Shown piece by piece: positions 26,083 through 34,725 of a DNA stretch of 64,000 bases. The stretch is from Maribacter sp. GTDB taxonomy: Bacteria; Bacteroidota; Bacteroidia; Flavobacteriales; Flavobacteriaceae. The DNA is taken from the NCBI GenBank assembly GCA_024643345.1, contig JAHENB010000004.1:1-64000 (forward strand), written 5' to 3'. Numbering within the stretch: the first letter of the stretch is position 1; every line of letters begins with the position of its first letter. The notes beneath the pieces were generated by a model. It saw nothing but the letters and a program-made list of their open reading frames with translations, searched no databases and was not told where the DNA came from. The position numbers and the translations under genes are program-made.

Positions 26083-27047
26083 TAAAGTATTCCCTCGTTA
26101 ATTAGATTGTGTAAATGTACGACTCCTTCATAGGCATTGCCATCTTTAGCCAGTAATTGAGAAATGCCATTGTCCTGCATCAGTTCCAAGGCCTTTATCG
26201 CCAGAACGTTGGTTGCGATGGTCTTGGGGTTTGAGGTCATGATATCCTTTGCGGTGAGTCCGTTGATCGAATCGTACTTGTTCAACATTCTTCTAATATC
26301 GCCATCGGTCACGACACCTACGATTAGACCATTATTGAGCACAGCGGTAACGCCCAACATTTTTTCTGAAATTTCCACGATGACTTTTTTGATATCGGTA
26401 TCCACATCGACCTGGGGCTTTTGATTGGTGGCTACTATATCGGCCACCCTAAGATAAAGTCGTTTGCCGAGGGCCCCCCCGGGATGGTATTTGGCAAAAT
26501 CCCTACTGCTGAATCCTTTTAACTCCAGCAGGCATATGGCAAGGGCATCGCCCATGACCATTTGCGCCGTTGTACTGGTGGTGGGTGCCAAGTTGTTGGG
26601 ACATGCTTCCTTCTCAACAAAAGTATTCAAAACAAAGTCGGCCTGTTGTCCCAAAAAGGAATCCGGGTTGCCGGTCATGCCGATGAGCTTGTTATTGCCC
26701 CGTTTGATCAGGGGGACCAGCATTTTGATTTCCGGGGTGCTGCCGCTTTTTGAGATACAGATAACCGTGTCTTTATCCTGTATGGTGCCTAGATCGCCAT
26801 GTATCGCATCGCCAGCGTGCATGAAAATGGATGGGGTGCCCGTTGAATTCAGCGTGGCGGCAATTTTTGAAGCGATAATGGCGCTTTTGCCAATTCCTGA
26901 TACGATGACCCTTCCTTCGGATTGCAAAATGCATTCAACTGCATTTGAAAACCCCTCATCGAGCAAGTCGGATAAATGCTTTATCGACTCACTCTGCATT
27001 TTGATGGTTTTTTTTGCGATGTCAAGAATAGCCTTTGAATCCTTCAA
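26082..27047 (-). CDS. kdsD: KpsF/GutQ family sugar-phosphate isomerase (arabinose-5-phosphate isomerase)
   Basis: Interconverts ribulose-5-phosphate and arabinose-5-phosphate, the first step towards Kdo of the LPS core. 321 residues. The SIS domain (about residues 35-175) has GIGKSAIIASKIAATLNSTG and CISKSGSTPEIKMLVPLIK. Two CBS domains follow (about 205-320). This is the full KdsD-type architecture. It heads a minus-strand operon (isomerase, tatC, AhpD-like, possibly lptB) and diverges from recQ. The divergent gap contains a perfect 10-bp inverted repeat and two TAATTTTG boxes on this strand (27056-27063 and 27105-27112). Confidence 0.93.
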   Translation of the reverse strand: MKDSKAILDIAKKTIKMQSESIKHLSDLLDEGFSNAVECILQSEGRVIVSGIGKSAIIASKIAATLNSTGTPSIFMHAGDAIHGDLGTIQDKDTVICISKSGSTPEIKMLVPLIKRGNNKLIGMTGNPDSFLGQQADFVLNTFVEKEACPNNLAPTTSTTAQMVMGDALAICLLELKGFSSRDFAKYHPGGALGKRLYLRVADIVATNQKPQVDVDTDIKKVIVEISEKMLGVTAVLNNGLIVGVVTDGDIRRMLNKYDSINGLTAKDIMTSNPKTIATNVLAIKALELMQDNGISQLLAKDGNAYEGVVHLHNLINEGIL

Positions 27048-27080
27048 GGTATTAACAAAATTATGTGATTGCAGTGCAAA

Positions 27081-27121
27081 AAGTTTGTGTTATATTTAAG
27101 ATTACAAAATTACACAAACTT
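27081..27121. promoter_or_regulatory. Perfect 10-bp inverted repeat in the divergent kdsD-recQ promoter region
   Basis: AAGTTTGTGT (27081-27090) and ACACAAACTT (27112-27121) are separated by 21 nt and flank a minus-strand TAATTTTG box. The spacing (31 bp centre to centre, about three helical turns) would suit a dimeric regulator or paired protein contacts. No regulator is identified. Confidence 0.4.
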
Positions 27122-27219
27122 AGGTTATAGCCGATTTAAATCGCAACAAAATGAAATTTACGAGTCATAGACCAAAAAACATCAAAAATGCGTATCTTAA
27201 GAAAATACTTTAATCTAAA

Positions 27220-29433
27220 ATGTTAAAGGCACAGACAGTTTTGAAAGATATAGATCTTCACGCCCCTTTAAAACAATATTTTGGCTTCTCCCAGTTCAAA
27301 GGCCTTCAACAGGAGGTGGTACAACATATACTGGAACGAAAAAACACCTTCGTAATTATGCCTACCGGTGGGGGAAAATCACTTTGCTACCAGCTCCCTG
27401 CCTTGATGCAGGAGGGCACGGCCATTGTGGTTTCGCCGTTGATCGCCCTGATGAAGAACCAAGTCGATGCCATGCGCGGCATTTCATCTGAAAATGGCAT
27501 CGCCCATGTGCTGAATTCGTCCCTGAACAAATCTGAGGTCAAACAGGTTAAAGAAGACATCACCAATGGGATCACAAAATTACTTTATGTTGCCCCGGAA
27601 TCATTGACCAAGGACGAATATGTCGATTTTTTGCAATCTGTAAAAATATCCTTTCTGGCTGTAGACGAGGCACACTGCATTTCGGAATGGGGACATGATT
27701 TTAGACCCGAATACCGTAACCTTCGTTCCATTGTAGATCGTTTGGGCAACGATATACCCATTATTGCGCTGACCGCTACCGCAACACCTAAGGTTCAGGA
27801 AGACATCATAAAGAATCTGAGCATTTCCGATTCAAAATTGTTCAAGGAATCTTTCAATAGGCCCAATCTGTACTATGAGGTTCGTCCCAAGACCACAGAT
27901 GTCGATTCTGACATCATTCGTTTCGTTAAAAAGAATGCGGGCAAATCGGGCATCATTTATTGTTTGAGCCGTAAAAGGGTCGAGGAACTGGCCCAAGTGC
28001 TTCAGGTCAATGGCATCAGTGCCGTGCCCTATCACGCTGGTTTTGATGCCAAGACCCGCTCGAAATACCAAGATATGTTCCTGATGCAAGATGTTGATGT
28101 GGTTGTCGCTACAATCGCTTTTGGGATGGGTATCGACAAGCCCGATGTTCGTTTCGTGATCCACCATGATATCCCCAAAAGTATTGAAAGCTATTACCAG
28201 GAAACAGGACGGGCCGGTCGCGATGGTGGCGAGGGCCATTGCTTGGCTTTTTATTCCTATAAAGACATTGAGAAACTAGAAAAATTCATGGCCGGTAAGC
28301 CCGTGGCCGAACAGGAAATTGGAAACGCACTGCTTCAGGAAGTGGTCGCCTATGCAGAAACCTCTATATCGCGTAGAAAGTTCATCCTGCATTATTTCGG
28401 GGAAGAATTTGACGAAGTGAAGGGTGCCGGTGCCGATATGGACGACAATGTGCGAAATCCCAAGGAGAAGGAGGAGGCGATGGACAACGTGGTAAAATTG
28501 ATCCAAGTGGTTCAGGCCACCAGTGAAAAGTTTAAATCAAAAGAAGTCGTCAAGACTTTGGTTGGGAAGGTCAATGCGATGATCGCCTCTCATAAAACCA
28601 ACGAGAAACCAGTTTTCGGTATCGGGGCCGATCATGACAAAGGCTATTGGATGGCCCTTATTAGACAGGCGCTGGTAGCAGGTTTGTTGAACAAGGAAAT
28701 TGAACAGTACGGTGTTTTGCACGTTACCGACAAAGGAAAGGCCTTTTTAAAACATCCTACGTCATTTATGATGACGAAAGATCATGTATACGGTGCCGAA
28801 CAGAACGATGCCATAGTAAGTGCCGCCAAAGGTGGCGGTGTAATTGACGAAGATTTGTTGAAACAGCTCAAAGGGCTCAGGAAATCACAGGCCAATAAGC
28901 TAGGGGTGCCCCCTTTTGTAGTGTTTCAAGACCCATCATTGGATGATATGGCCCTTAAATATCCTATTTCCATTGAGGAACTGCAGACCATTTATGGAGT
29001 CGGGGAAGGTAAGGCCAAAAAATATGGCAAGCCCTTTGTGGAGTTTATTGCCGCTTATGTAGAAGAGAACGATATTCTTAGGCCCGATGACCTAGTGGTC
29101 AAATCAACAGGGGCCAATTCTGCTTTAAAACTATATATCATCCAAAATGTGGATAGGAAATTGCCACTCGACGATATTGCCTCCGCTAAGGGTATTGAAC
29201 TGCCCGAATTGATCAGGGAAATGGAACAGATCGTTTTTAGCGGCACCAAATTGAACCTTGGATATTGGATCGATGAGATACTCGACGAGGATCAGCAGGA
29301 AGAGATACACGAGTACTTCCTGGAGGCCGAAACCGACGGCATTGAAGAGGCTTTGGCCGAATTTGATGGCGACTACGATGATGATGAACTCCGTCTTTTT
29401 CGTCTTAAATTCATCAGTGAGGTCGCCAATTGA
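27220..29433 (+). CDS. recQ: ATP-dependent DNA helicase RecQ
   Basis: 3'-5' DNA helicase of recombination and replication-fork repair, 737 residues. Superfamily 2 motifs are complete: MPTGGGKSLCYQLP (I), VDEAHCISEWGHDFRPEYR (II plus the RecQ aromatic loop), ALTATATPKV (III) and QETGRAGRDG (VI). A winged-helix RQC region and an HRDC domain (about residues 555-630) follow, then an extra acidic C-terminal extension. The zinc-binding cysteines normally found after the helicase core are missing: the equivalent stretch reads SRRKFILHYFGEEFDEVKG, with no cysteine cluster. Confidence 0.96.
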   Translation: MLKAQTVLKDIDLHAPLKQYFGFSQFKGLQQEVVQHILERKNTFVIMPTGGGKSLCYQLPALMQEGTAIVVSPLIALMKNQVDAMRGISSENGIAHVLNSSLNKSEVKQVKEDITNGITKLLYVAPESLTKDEYVDFLQSVKISFLAVDEAHCISEWGHDFRPEYRNLRSIVDRLGNDIPIIALTATATPKVQEDIIKNLSISDSKLFKESFNRPNLYYEVRPKTTDVDSDIIRFVKKNAGKSGIIYCLSRKRVEELAQVLQVNGISAVPYHAGFDAKTRSKYQDMFLMQDVDVVVATIAFGMGIDKPDVRFVIHHDIPKSIESYYQETGRAGRDGGEGHCLAFYSYKDIEKLEKFMAGKPVAEQEIGNALLQEVVAYAETSISRRKFILHYFGEEFDEVKGAGADMDDNVRNPKEKEEAMDNVVKLIQVVQATSEKFKSKEVVKTLVGKVNAMIASHKTNEKPVFGIGADHDKGYWMALIRQALVAGLLNKEIEQYGVLHVTDKGKAFLKHPTSFMMTKDHVYGAEQNDAIVSAAKGGGVIDEDLLKQLKGLRKSQANKLGVPPFVVFQDPSLDDMALKYPISIEELQTIYGVGEGKAKKYGKPFVEFIAAYVEENDILRPDDLVVKSTGANSALKLYIIQNVDRKLPLDDIASAKGIELPELIREMEQIVFSGTKLNLGYWIDEILDEDQQEEIHEYFLEAETDGIEEALAEFDGDYDDDELRLFRLKFISEVAN

Positions 29434-29465
29434 CGCAGAGCCTTTCATTTTGAGATTCGCAAGGA

Positions 29466-30800
29466 TCAGGGCGTGGAGGTACCGCCTTGATTTTTAGACC
29501 TTCTTAGCTGTCGCTGTATTTTCTTTATGGCCGATTCGATTGATTTTTCGGGCTCAATAATATTATATTCGCCCCAGAAATCGGGGTCCGAGAAACCGAT
29601 GGCTTCGTCGTTCAGTATGATGGACGATCGAATCCTGTCTTTAGATTTCGGCAAATTGCCTTCCAGATTTTTCTCCCAATCGGTTACGGCCATTTCACAG
29701 GATAGGCTATACACCGAATTGAACAGTTTATTGTCCCAATTGATTTTGAATTCCAACAGCACATTGCTGTAGCCATAGTACCATCGGCCATCCTTTTCTC
29801 GGTAATCTATCCTGTAAGCCACCTCAGTGGGCCATACCGAGGCCGTCGCGGGTTTTTTACGTACAAATAACCTAGCGGCCTTCTCCCTATCCGTAATGTT
29901 CATGTTGTAGATGGCGCTGGTGAGCACTTGCTTGGCGGCATCGATATAGAGTTTCCCGGTATACAAGGGTTCGGTGATGCTTTCCTTTTGCTTAAAGTTC
30001 ACAACATAAAGCAAACGGTCGTTCACCATCGCAGATCGATCGAAGCTAAACACATAATCTTCAATGGATTCGTCCGTGAAGATGTATTCCGGATATTTCA
30101 TAATATCAACAAAGAGCGCATTAAAGGGCCCTCCCTGAAGCTTTAGTGCCACGGTATCCAATTTGGTGTAATCGGTACTTTTCCTGGCTTTATAGAGCTG
30201 GACAGCATCCCTACGCTCTGATGTATAAGGGGTTTTATAAATATTGACCACCGCTTCGGAAAGTGAAACGTTTTTATTGCGCCTTTTTATCGTTTCCCTA
30301 TAAAATGCCGTCATCAGGGCAGGGTCTTCCAAATAGTTGTCGCCTTTTCTACGCAGGGTTTCCTTGACCAGTGCCTTTGCGTCCTTGGGTACCGTTAGGT
30401 TTACTTCCGACAATTGCAATACCGATTCTTCCATCAAAATACGGTTGTTGTCGTTGTTGAGCTGTGCAAGCGGAATATTGATCGTTTTGTAGCCCAAAAA
30501 AGAAATGACCACGTTGCCTTCGGTGAGGGTTTTGGGAACTTTTAAGGCAAATTGCCCTTCTGTATTGCTTATGGTACTGACGTTTGATTCTGCAATCGAT
30601 ATTGAGGCAAAAACCAAGGGCTTCCTATTCTCCTTATCAAGTATTTCACCTTTGTATTGGTTAAAGGAAATTTCTTGCGGCACTTGTTGAAAAAAGACCG
30701 CCGCTTGTAGCGTCATGGGGCCCCCAAAACAACCAAGTGTCAATAGGGCAAACATGGGCAAATTTTGTCGCAGGAAGTTCATCAATCGTTTCATGGTCAT
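29466..30800 (-). CDS. Exported protein with carboxypeptidase-like regulatory domain
   Basis: Exported protein of 444 residues typical of Bacteroidota envelopes. The N-terminus is a signal peptide (MFALLTLGCFGGPMTLQA after a basic leader). An Ig-like CarboxypepD_reg domain follows near residues 45-125 (GEILDKENRKPLVFASISIAESNVSTISNTEGQF...). The rest is a beta-rich region of about 300 residues similar to the part following this domain in many uncharacterised flavobacterial proteins. No enzymatic motif is seen. The start could be the ATG at 30800 or the one at 30794. It faces recQ tail to tail. Probably an outer-membrane-associated protein; function unknown. Confidence 0.8.
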   Translation of the reverse strand: MTMKRLMNFLRQNLPMFALLTLGCFGGPMTLQAAVFFQQVPQEISFNQYKGEILDKENRKPLVFASISIAESNVSTISNTEGQFALKVPKTLTEGNVVISFLGYKTINIPLAQLNNDNNRILMEESVLQLSEVNLTVPKDAKALVKETLRRKGDNYLEDPALMTAFYRETIKRRNKNVSLSEAVVNIYKTPYTSERRDAVQLYKARKSTDYTKLDTVALKLQGGPFNALFVDIMKYPEYIFTDESIEDYVFSFDRSAMVNDRLLYVVNFKQKESITEPLYTGKLYIDAAKQVLTSAIYNMNITDREKAARLFVRKKPATASVWPTEVAYRIDYREKDGRWYYGYSNVLLEFKINWDNKLFNSVYSLSCEMAVTDWEKNLEGNLPKSKDRIRSSIILNDEAIGFSDPDFWGEYNIIEPEKSIESAIKKIQRQLRRSKNQGGTSTP

Positions 30801-31010
30801 AGCCTTTTAGGTTCATATCGACATTCATAAAATTAATGAATTTTAGTGTATTTTCATGTTAATGTTATAATAAATACAACGCTTAAAGGACTATCTTCCA
30901 TACTGGCTAAATGTGTTTTTGATCACAATCATTTTGTTCATAAAAAATTGCTGTCCATTTCCTGTTTTATCTTCAGAAGAACATTTACGGCGGGCATTGG
31001 GGCTATAAAT

Positions 31011-31760
31011 TCACCCGATATTTTCGGACGCATCGTGTGTTTTCGACGAAAAGGCCACGAGGCGATCGATTTCCTTAAGTTCGTCAGCGGTGAGGTCGCG
31101 CCACTGGCCTACTGGAATGTCCAGTCTTATGTTCATGATGCGAATCCGTTTTAAACCGGTAACATTGTAATTGAGATATTCGCACATTCTTCTTATCTGT
31201 CGGTTCAAACCCTGGGTGAGTATGATTTTAAACTGGTAAGTTCCGATTTGAACAACTTCGCATTTTCGTGTAACCGTGTCGAGAATGGGAACCCCATTGC
31301 GCATCTGTGCCAAAAACACCTCGGTCAACGGCCTGTCTACGGTAACGATATATTCTTTTTCATGGTGGTTCCTCGCCCGCAAAATTTTATTTACGATGTC
31401 GCCATCATTGGTAAGAAATATGAGTCCTTCGCTGGGCTTATCTAATCTACCTATGGGAAAAATGCGTTTGGGATAATTTATAAAATCGATGATATTGTCT
31501 TTTTCCACACCGGTATCGGTGGTACAAACGATGCCAACTGGCTTATTGAAAGCTAGATAAACACTTTCCTCCACAGGTTCTGAAACCAACCTGCCATCGA
31601 CCTTCACCACGTCACCCGACACAACTTTTGTACCCATCTCGGGGACCTTTCCATTCAAGGTTACCCTGCCCTGTTCAATGAGTTTATCGGCCTCCCTTCG
31701 TGAGCAAAAGCCGGCCTCACTTAGAAATTTATTGATTCGCGTCTGTTTGGGCTCGTTCAT
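31011..31760 (-). CDS. rluF: 23S rRNA pseudouridine synthase RluF-like
   Basis: Isomerises uridine to pseudouridine in 23S rRNA (position 2604 in E. coli numbering for RluF). 249 residues with an S4 RNA-binding domain at residues 8-60 ([26 protein letters not shown]). The RsuA/RluB-type catalytic domain has the essential Asp in [19 protein letters not shown]. The C-terminal [17 protein letters not shown] is characteristic of the RsuA/RluBEF group. The choice of RluF over RluB/E rests on overall family feel and is less certain than the enzyme class. Monocistronic by context. Confidence 0.88.
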   Translation of the reverse strand: MNEPKQTRINKFLSEAGFCSRREADKLIEQGRVTLNGKVPEMGTKVVSGDVVKVDGRLVSEPVEESVYLAFNKPVGIVCTTDTGVEKDNIIDFINYPKRIFPIGRLDKPSEGLIFLTNDGDIVNKILRARNHHEKEYIVTVDRPLTEVFLAQMRNGVPILDTVTRKCEVVQIGTYQFKIILTQGLNRQIRRMCEYLNYNVTGLKRIRIMNIRLDIPVGQWRDLTADELKEIDRLVAFSSKTHDASENIG

Positions 31761-31940
31761 TAAACGTTGGTTACAAAATTAAGCTGCTTGTGATGTTTCC
31801 TGCAAAGGTATCCAAATTTATCCACGCCATTGGAGGCCTGTGAGGACGGTTGGGTTCAGGTCGCCATTGTACAACGGTTCGTTCCGCGCTTTGATGGTTT
31901 TTTTGGTAAAGATTCGAAAGTTCATGTATTGAGGATCGAT

Positions 31941-33077
31941 CTATTTTTTCCGGGTCAGTTCAAAGTCATAAATTTCCCTGCCCAGTTCGGCCAAAAAAGG
32001 AATGCCCACTTCGTCGTACTCGTATCGATCATCGTTAAAAATGCCGTCCTTGTTCACCAAAACGGTCGCGGTGAGCATAAATTCGACCCCTTTGGAGGTG
32101 TCGGTGATATAGGCACAATCGGTAAGCGTGCCATATGCAAAGCCCACTTTGTTAAAAATTTTGATCTGATCCGGGATGTTCTCCTTGGTATCCCCGTACA
32201 TAAAAAATTTACAGTAACCATCATAGTATTCAACAGGATCATAACCAATTGTTTTAGGTAAGGTATGCATGGCCGTGAGCAGAAAATCGCGTTGCGCTTC
32301 ACTCAGATCAAATTGCTGTTCTTTGGAAAATTGTTCAGGAAAGATTATCCGTTTGAGGACCTCATGCTGCGCTTGAACGGGGTAATAGTTTTTAAGGCTG
32401 AAATCAAAAGCTTGTTTTACCAGGGAATCGGCTTCAACATAGCCGATGCCCTTTTTGATCTTGTTTAACATTAAGGGCTTGGGTTCCGAATTTATCGTGG
32501 GAAGGGTGGTTGCCAATGTACTATCGTTTATGTAGATGACCAAGGGTTTGGTGGCCACATCTTCAGAATGAACGCCCAATCGATGGGATATTCTTACCGG
32601 GTTGATCCCTTTATCGGCCAATCCCTTGTTGATGGCGTCTTGCCCTAAAAATTCCAATAGGCGATTATTCGCATCATTATCACTTACCGCGAATATTTTC
32701 ATGACGTCGCTTGCAAAAGTGGTTTCGATCGAATCCCCTTCCACAAAAAATCGCATATCCTTGTTCAAGGTATCTGTTTGGTTCAAGCGTTCCATTGCCA
32801 AAAGCGCTATTGGAAATTTAACGGTACTTGCGGGATAGAAATAATTCTTCGGGTCTACTTGAAAGTCATAATCGGTCAATACTATGCTATCGTTAAGACG
32901 ATCGATCTGTGTGTATCTGATCTGTACTTCGTAATGGTCAAGACTGTCCATTACCTTTTTTATTTTTGGATTGGTGGATGCGAGCACCCGCTCCAGAGGA
33001 TTGCCTTTGGGGGGTTCAGCGTCACAGGATGCCAATAGGGTCACAACCCCTATAATGAAAAAGTATTTTGCGGCCAT
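31941..33077 (-). CDS. Class A beta-lactamase-like serine hydrolase, lipoprotein
   Basis: Penicillin-recognising serine hydrolase of 378 residues with a lipoprotein signal (MAAKYFFIIGVVTLLASC). The active-site motifs are intact: SxxK in YPASTVKFPIALL (near residue 100), SDN in AVSDNDANNRLLEFLG and a KVG triad in FNKVGFAYGTLTD. It is longer than true class A beta-lactamases and lacks an obvious omega-loop ExxLN, so a D,D-peptidase or esterase-like role in the periplasm is as likely as drug resistance. The gene lies 14 nt downstream of a small conserved gene read in the same direction. Confidence 0.85.
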   Translation of the reverse strand: MAAKYFFIIGVVTLLASCDAEPPKGNPLERVLASTNPKIKKVMDSLDHYEVQIRYTQIDRLNDSIVLTDYDFQVDPKNYFYPASTVKFPIALLAMERLNQTDTLNKDMRFFVEGDSIETTFASDVMKIFAVSDNDANNRLLEFLGQDAINKGLADKGINPVRISHRLGVHSEDVATKPLVIYINDSTLATTLPTINSEPKPLMLNKIKKGIGYVEADSLVKQAFDFSLKNYYPVQAQHEVLKRIIFPEQFSKEQQFDLSEAQRDFLLTAMHTLPKTIGYDPVEYYDGYCKFFMYGDTKENIPDQIKIFNKVGFAYGTLTDCAYITDTSKGVEFMLTATVLVNKDGIFNDDRYEYDEVGIPFLAELGREIYDFELTRKK

Positions 33078-33091
33078 GATAATGTAATGGA

Positions 33092-33346
33092 TTAGTTAGT
33101 TGGACTGATTTCTTCGAACAATTCGCCCCTATGCGGTTTTAATAGGTCCCGTACTTTAATCATATCACCTTCCTCGACCACCATAAATGCCATGCTGTGC
33201 ATTTCATTGAGATGCCGATGGCCGGTAATTTGCAATGGTAGATGCTCAAGGACAATAAACTCCTTCAGGTGTTTTTCGTGATGTTCAGCGGTCTTGCCTG
33301 CCACGGGTCCTTTGAAGTCCCATATCAATTTTATTCTTCGATTCAC
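33092..33346 (-). CDS. Conserved hypothetical protein, His-rich
   Basis: An 84-residue cytoplasmic protein, MNRRIKLIWDFKGPVAGKTAEHHEKHLKEF onwards. It is rich in histidine in the first two thirds (EHHEKH, GHRHLNEMHS), with a predicted alpha-beta fold like small ferredoxin-fold or antibiotic-monooxygenase-type domains. No catalytic motif can be assigned; a metal-binding role is possible from the histidines. It is followed by the serine hydrolase gene 14 nt later, suggesting one transcript. Confidence 0.7.
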   Translation of the reverse strand: MNRRIKLIWDFKGPVAGKTAEHHEKHLKEFIVLEHLPLQITGHRHLNEMHSMAFMVVEEGDMIKVRDLLKPHRGELFEEISPTN

Positions 33347-33797
33347 TTTTGTTCTATTTCTTAATGGTCAAGATGCCCTTGTTCGGAAAACGGAACAGCG
33401 CTAATTGGACTTTCAGCTTTCACCGTTTTTCCTGTACTTCCATATCCCCAACATGTTTTAGATCAAGGGTATGGCCTGACACCTTAAGGTCCCATAAATT
33501 TATTCGGGAAGTTACGTTTGAAAATAGTTTCCACCAAAACAAAGCCTTTTTTCCTATAAAATGGAACCATGGGATGATATTTTTCCGGTTCCGGCCGCTT
33601 TTTTTTAAATGCCGTTCCCTCGATTGCGGCAGGTTAAGCTTTCTTTACCGGGAATACTTAAAATTTGTCTCAAATTCCCTGTATCATCAGATGTTGGTCG
33701 TATACTCCAACGGGATTTATCTATAACAGGTGCAGTCTTCCAAAGATGGCGAAATCTATAGAGAAGCACAAATTCTGTTAAGGAATCCCACATCTGC
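33347..33797. other. Gene-free stretch
   Basis: About 450 nt between divergent genes with no convincing coding region. Open frames here are rich in Phe, Ser, Cys and Arg, have no signal or domain, and carry no start signal. No inverted repeat or RNA gene was recognised. The promoter of the following gene begins at 33798. Confidence 0.4.
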
Positions 33798-33827
33798 TTG
33801 CCCAACATCGGTTTATTGTTATTTTTG
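33798..33827 (+). promoter_or_regulatory. Promoter of the SurA-like lipoprotein gene (predicted leaderless)
   Basis: TTG (33798-33800), 19-nt spacer, TATTTTTG (33820-33827): an exact Bacteroidota consensus. The ATG is at 33832, only 4 nt after the box, where transcription itself should begin. The transcript would have almost no 5' leader. Confidence 0.65.
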
Positions 33828-33831
33828 CAAG

Positions 33832-34725
33832 ATGCAGTTTTCAAGAATCGGCCGTAAATCATTGTTTTCCAGCCTTGCCCTTTTGGGAACACTTTGTTTC
33901 TTGATCTCCTGTGAAGGCCTTTTTGATACGCCCGACAAGGAACAACCATTGGCTAGGGTGGGCGATGCCTATCTTTATCGTTCAGACATCGTACCGCTAT
34001 TGGCCAATATAACCTCCAAGGAAGACAGTATTTCTTTTGTGAACAATTACATCAACAATTGGGCCTCGAATCAATTGTTATTGGCCAAAGCGAAAATAAA
34101 CCTGCCCGAGTCGAAGTTGACCGAATTCGAAAGGTTGGTGGCCAACTATCGAAACGACCTCTATACACGGGCCTATAAAGAAGCTTTAGTACAACAGGGC
34201 AGTGATTCGGTGGTCACAAAAAAGCAAATGGAAACGTTCTATGAACAAGAGAAAGAGAATTTCAGGTTAAAGGAAAAGCTTGTGCAATTGCGTTTTGTGG
34301 AACTACCGATCTTGTTTTTGAACAAAGAGGAAGTGATAAAAAGGTTAAAGCGCTTCGATGATCAAGATCGTATTTATTTGGACTCCATTGGGGTACAATT
34401 CAAAAAATTGAATTTTAACGATTCCATCTGGATTAAGGCCTCCAGGGTCATCGATGAAATACCGCCCCTTACCTTGGAAAATCAAGAGCGTTACTTAAAA
34501 AAATCACAATTTTTTGAGTTAGAGGATGCAAAGGGGGTATATTTGACCGAGGTTAAAGACATTTTGGAGCCCAATGATATCGCTCCGCTTTCCTACATTG
34601 AACCTACGATAAAACAGGTGCTTTTAAGCAGGAGAAAATTAAATTATATACGTAAACTCGATGTTGAAATTATAGATGAAGCGATCAAGGATAAACAATT
34701 TGAAGTATATGGGAAAGAAGATTAA
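33832..34725 (+). CDS. Periplasmic lipoprotein, SurA/parvulin-related chaperone
   Basis: A 297-residue lipoprotein. The signal ends in a clear lipobox (LISC, near residue 26) when translation begins at 33832; the longer frame from 33730 has no signal. The mature part starts ARVGDAYLYRSDIVPLLA, the typical opening of SurA-type N-terminal chaperone domains, followed by helices with EQEKENFRLKEKLVQLRFVEL. A clear parvulin catalytic domain is not visible, so it is probably a chaperone without isomerase activity. It overlaps the next gene, a two-domain PPIase, by 17 nt, so both are translationally coupled and probably cooperate in outer-membrane protein folding. Confidence 0.75.
   Translation: MQFSRIGRKSLFSSLALLGTLCFLISCEGLFDTPDKEQPLARVGDAYLYRSDIVPLLANITSKEDSISFVNNYINNWASNQLLLAKAKINLPESKLTEFERLVANYRNDLYTRAYKEALVQQGSDSVVTKKQMETFYEQEKENFRLKEKLVQLRFVELPILFLNKEEVIKRLKRFDDQDRIYLDSIGVQFKKLNFNDSIWIKASRVIDEIPPLTLENQERYLKKSQFFELEDAKGVYLTEVKDILEPNDIAPLSYIEPTIKQVLLSRRKLNYIRKLDVEIIDEAIKDKQFEVYGKED

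Noticed and set aside
33349-33726. Open frame of 125 codons on the plus strand
   Set aside because: Composition (rich in Phe, Ser, Cys, Arg) is not protein-like, there is no signal, domain or start context, and it lies between divergent genes.
33730-33831. Longer N-terminus for the SurA-like lipoprotein
   Set aside because: It would place 34 polar residues before the lipoprotein signal, and the promoter lies inside this stretch.
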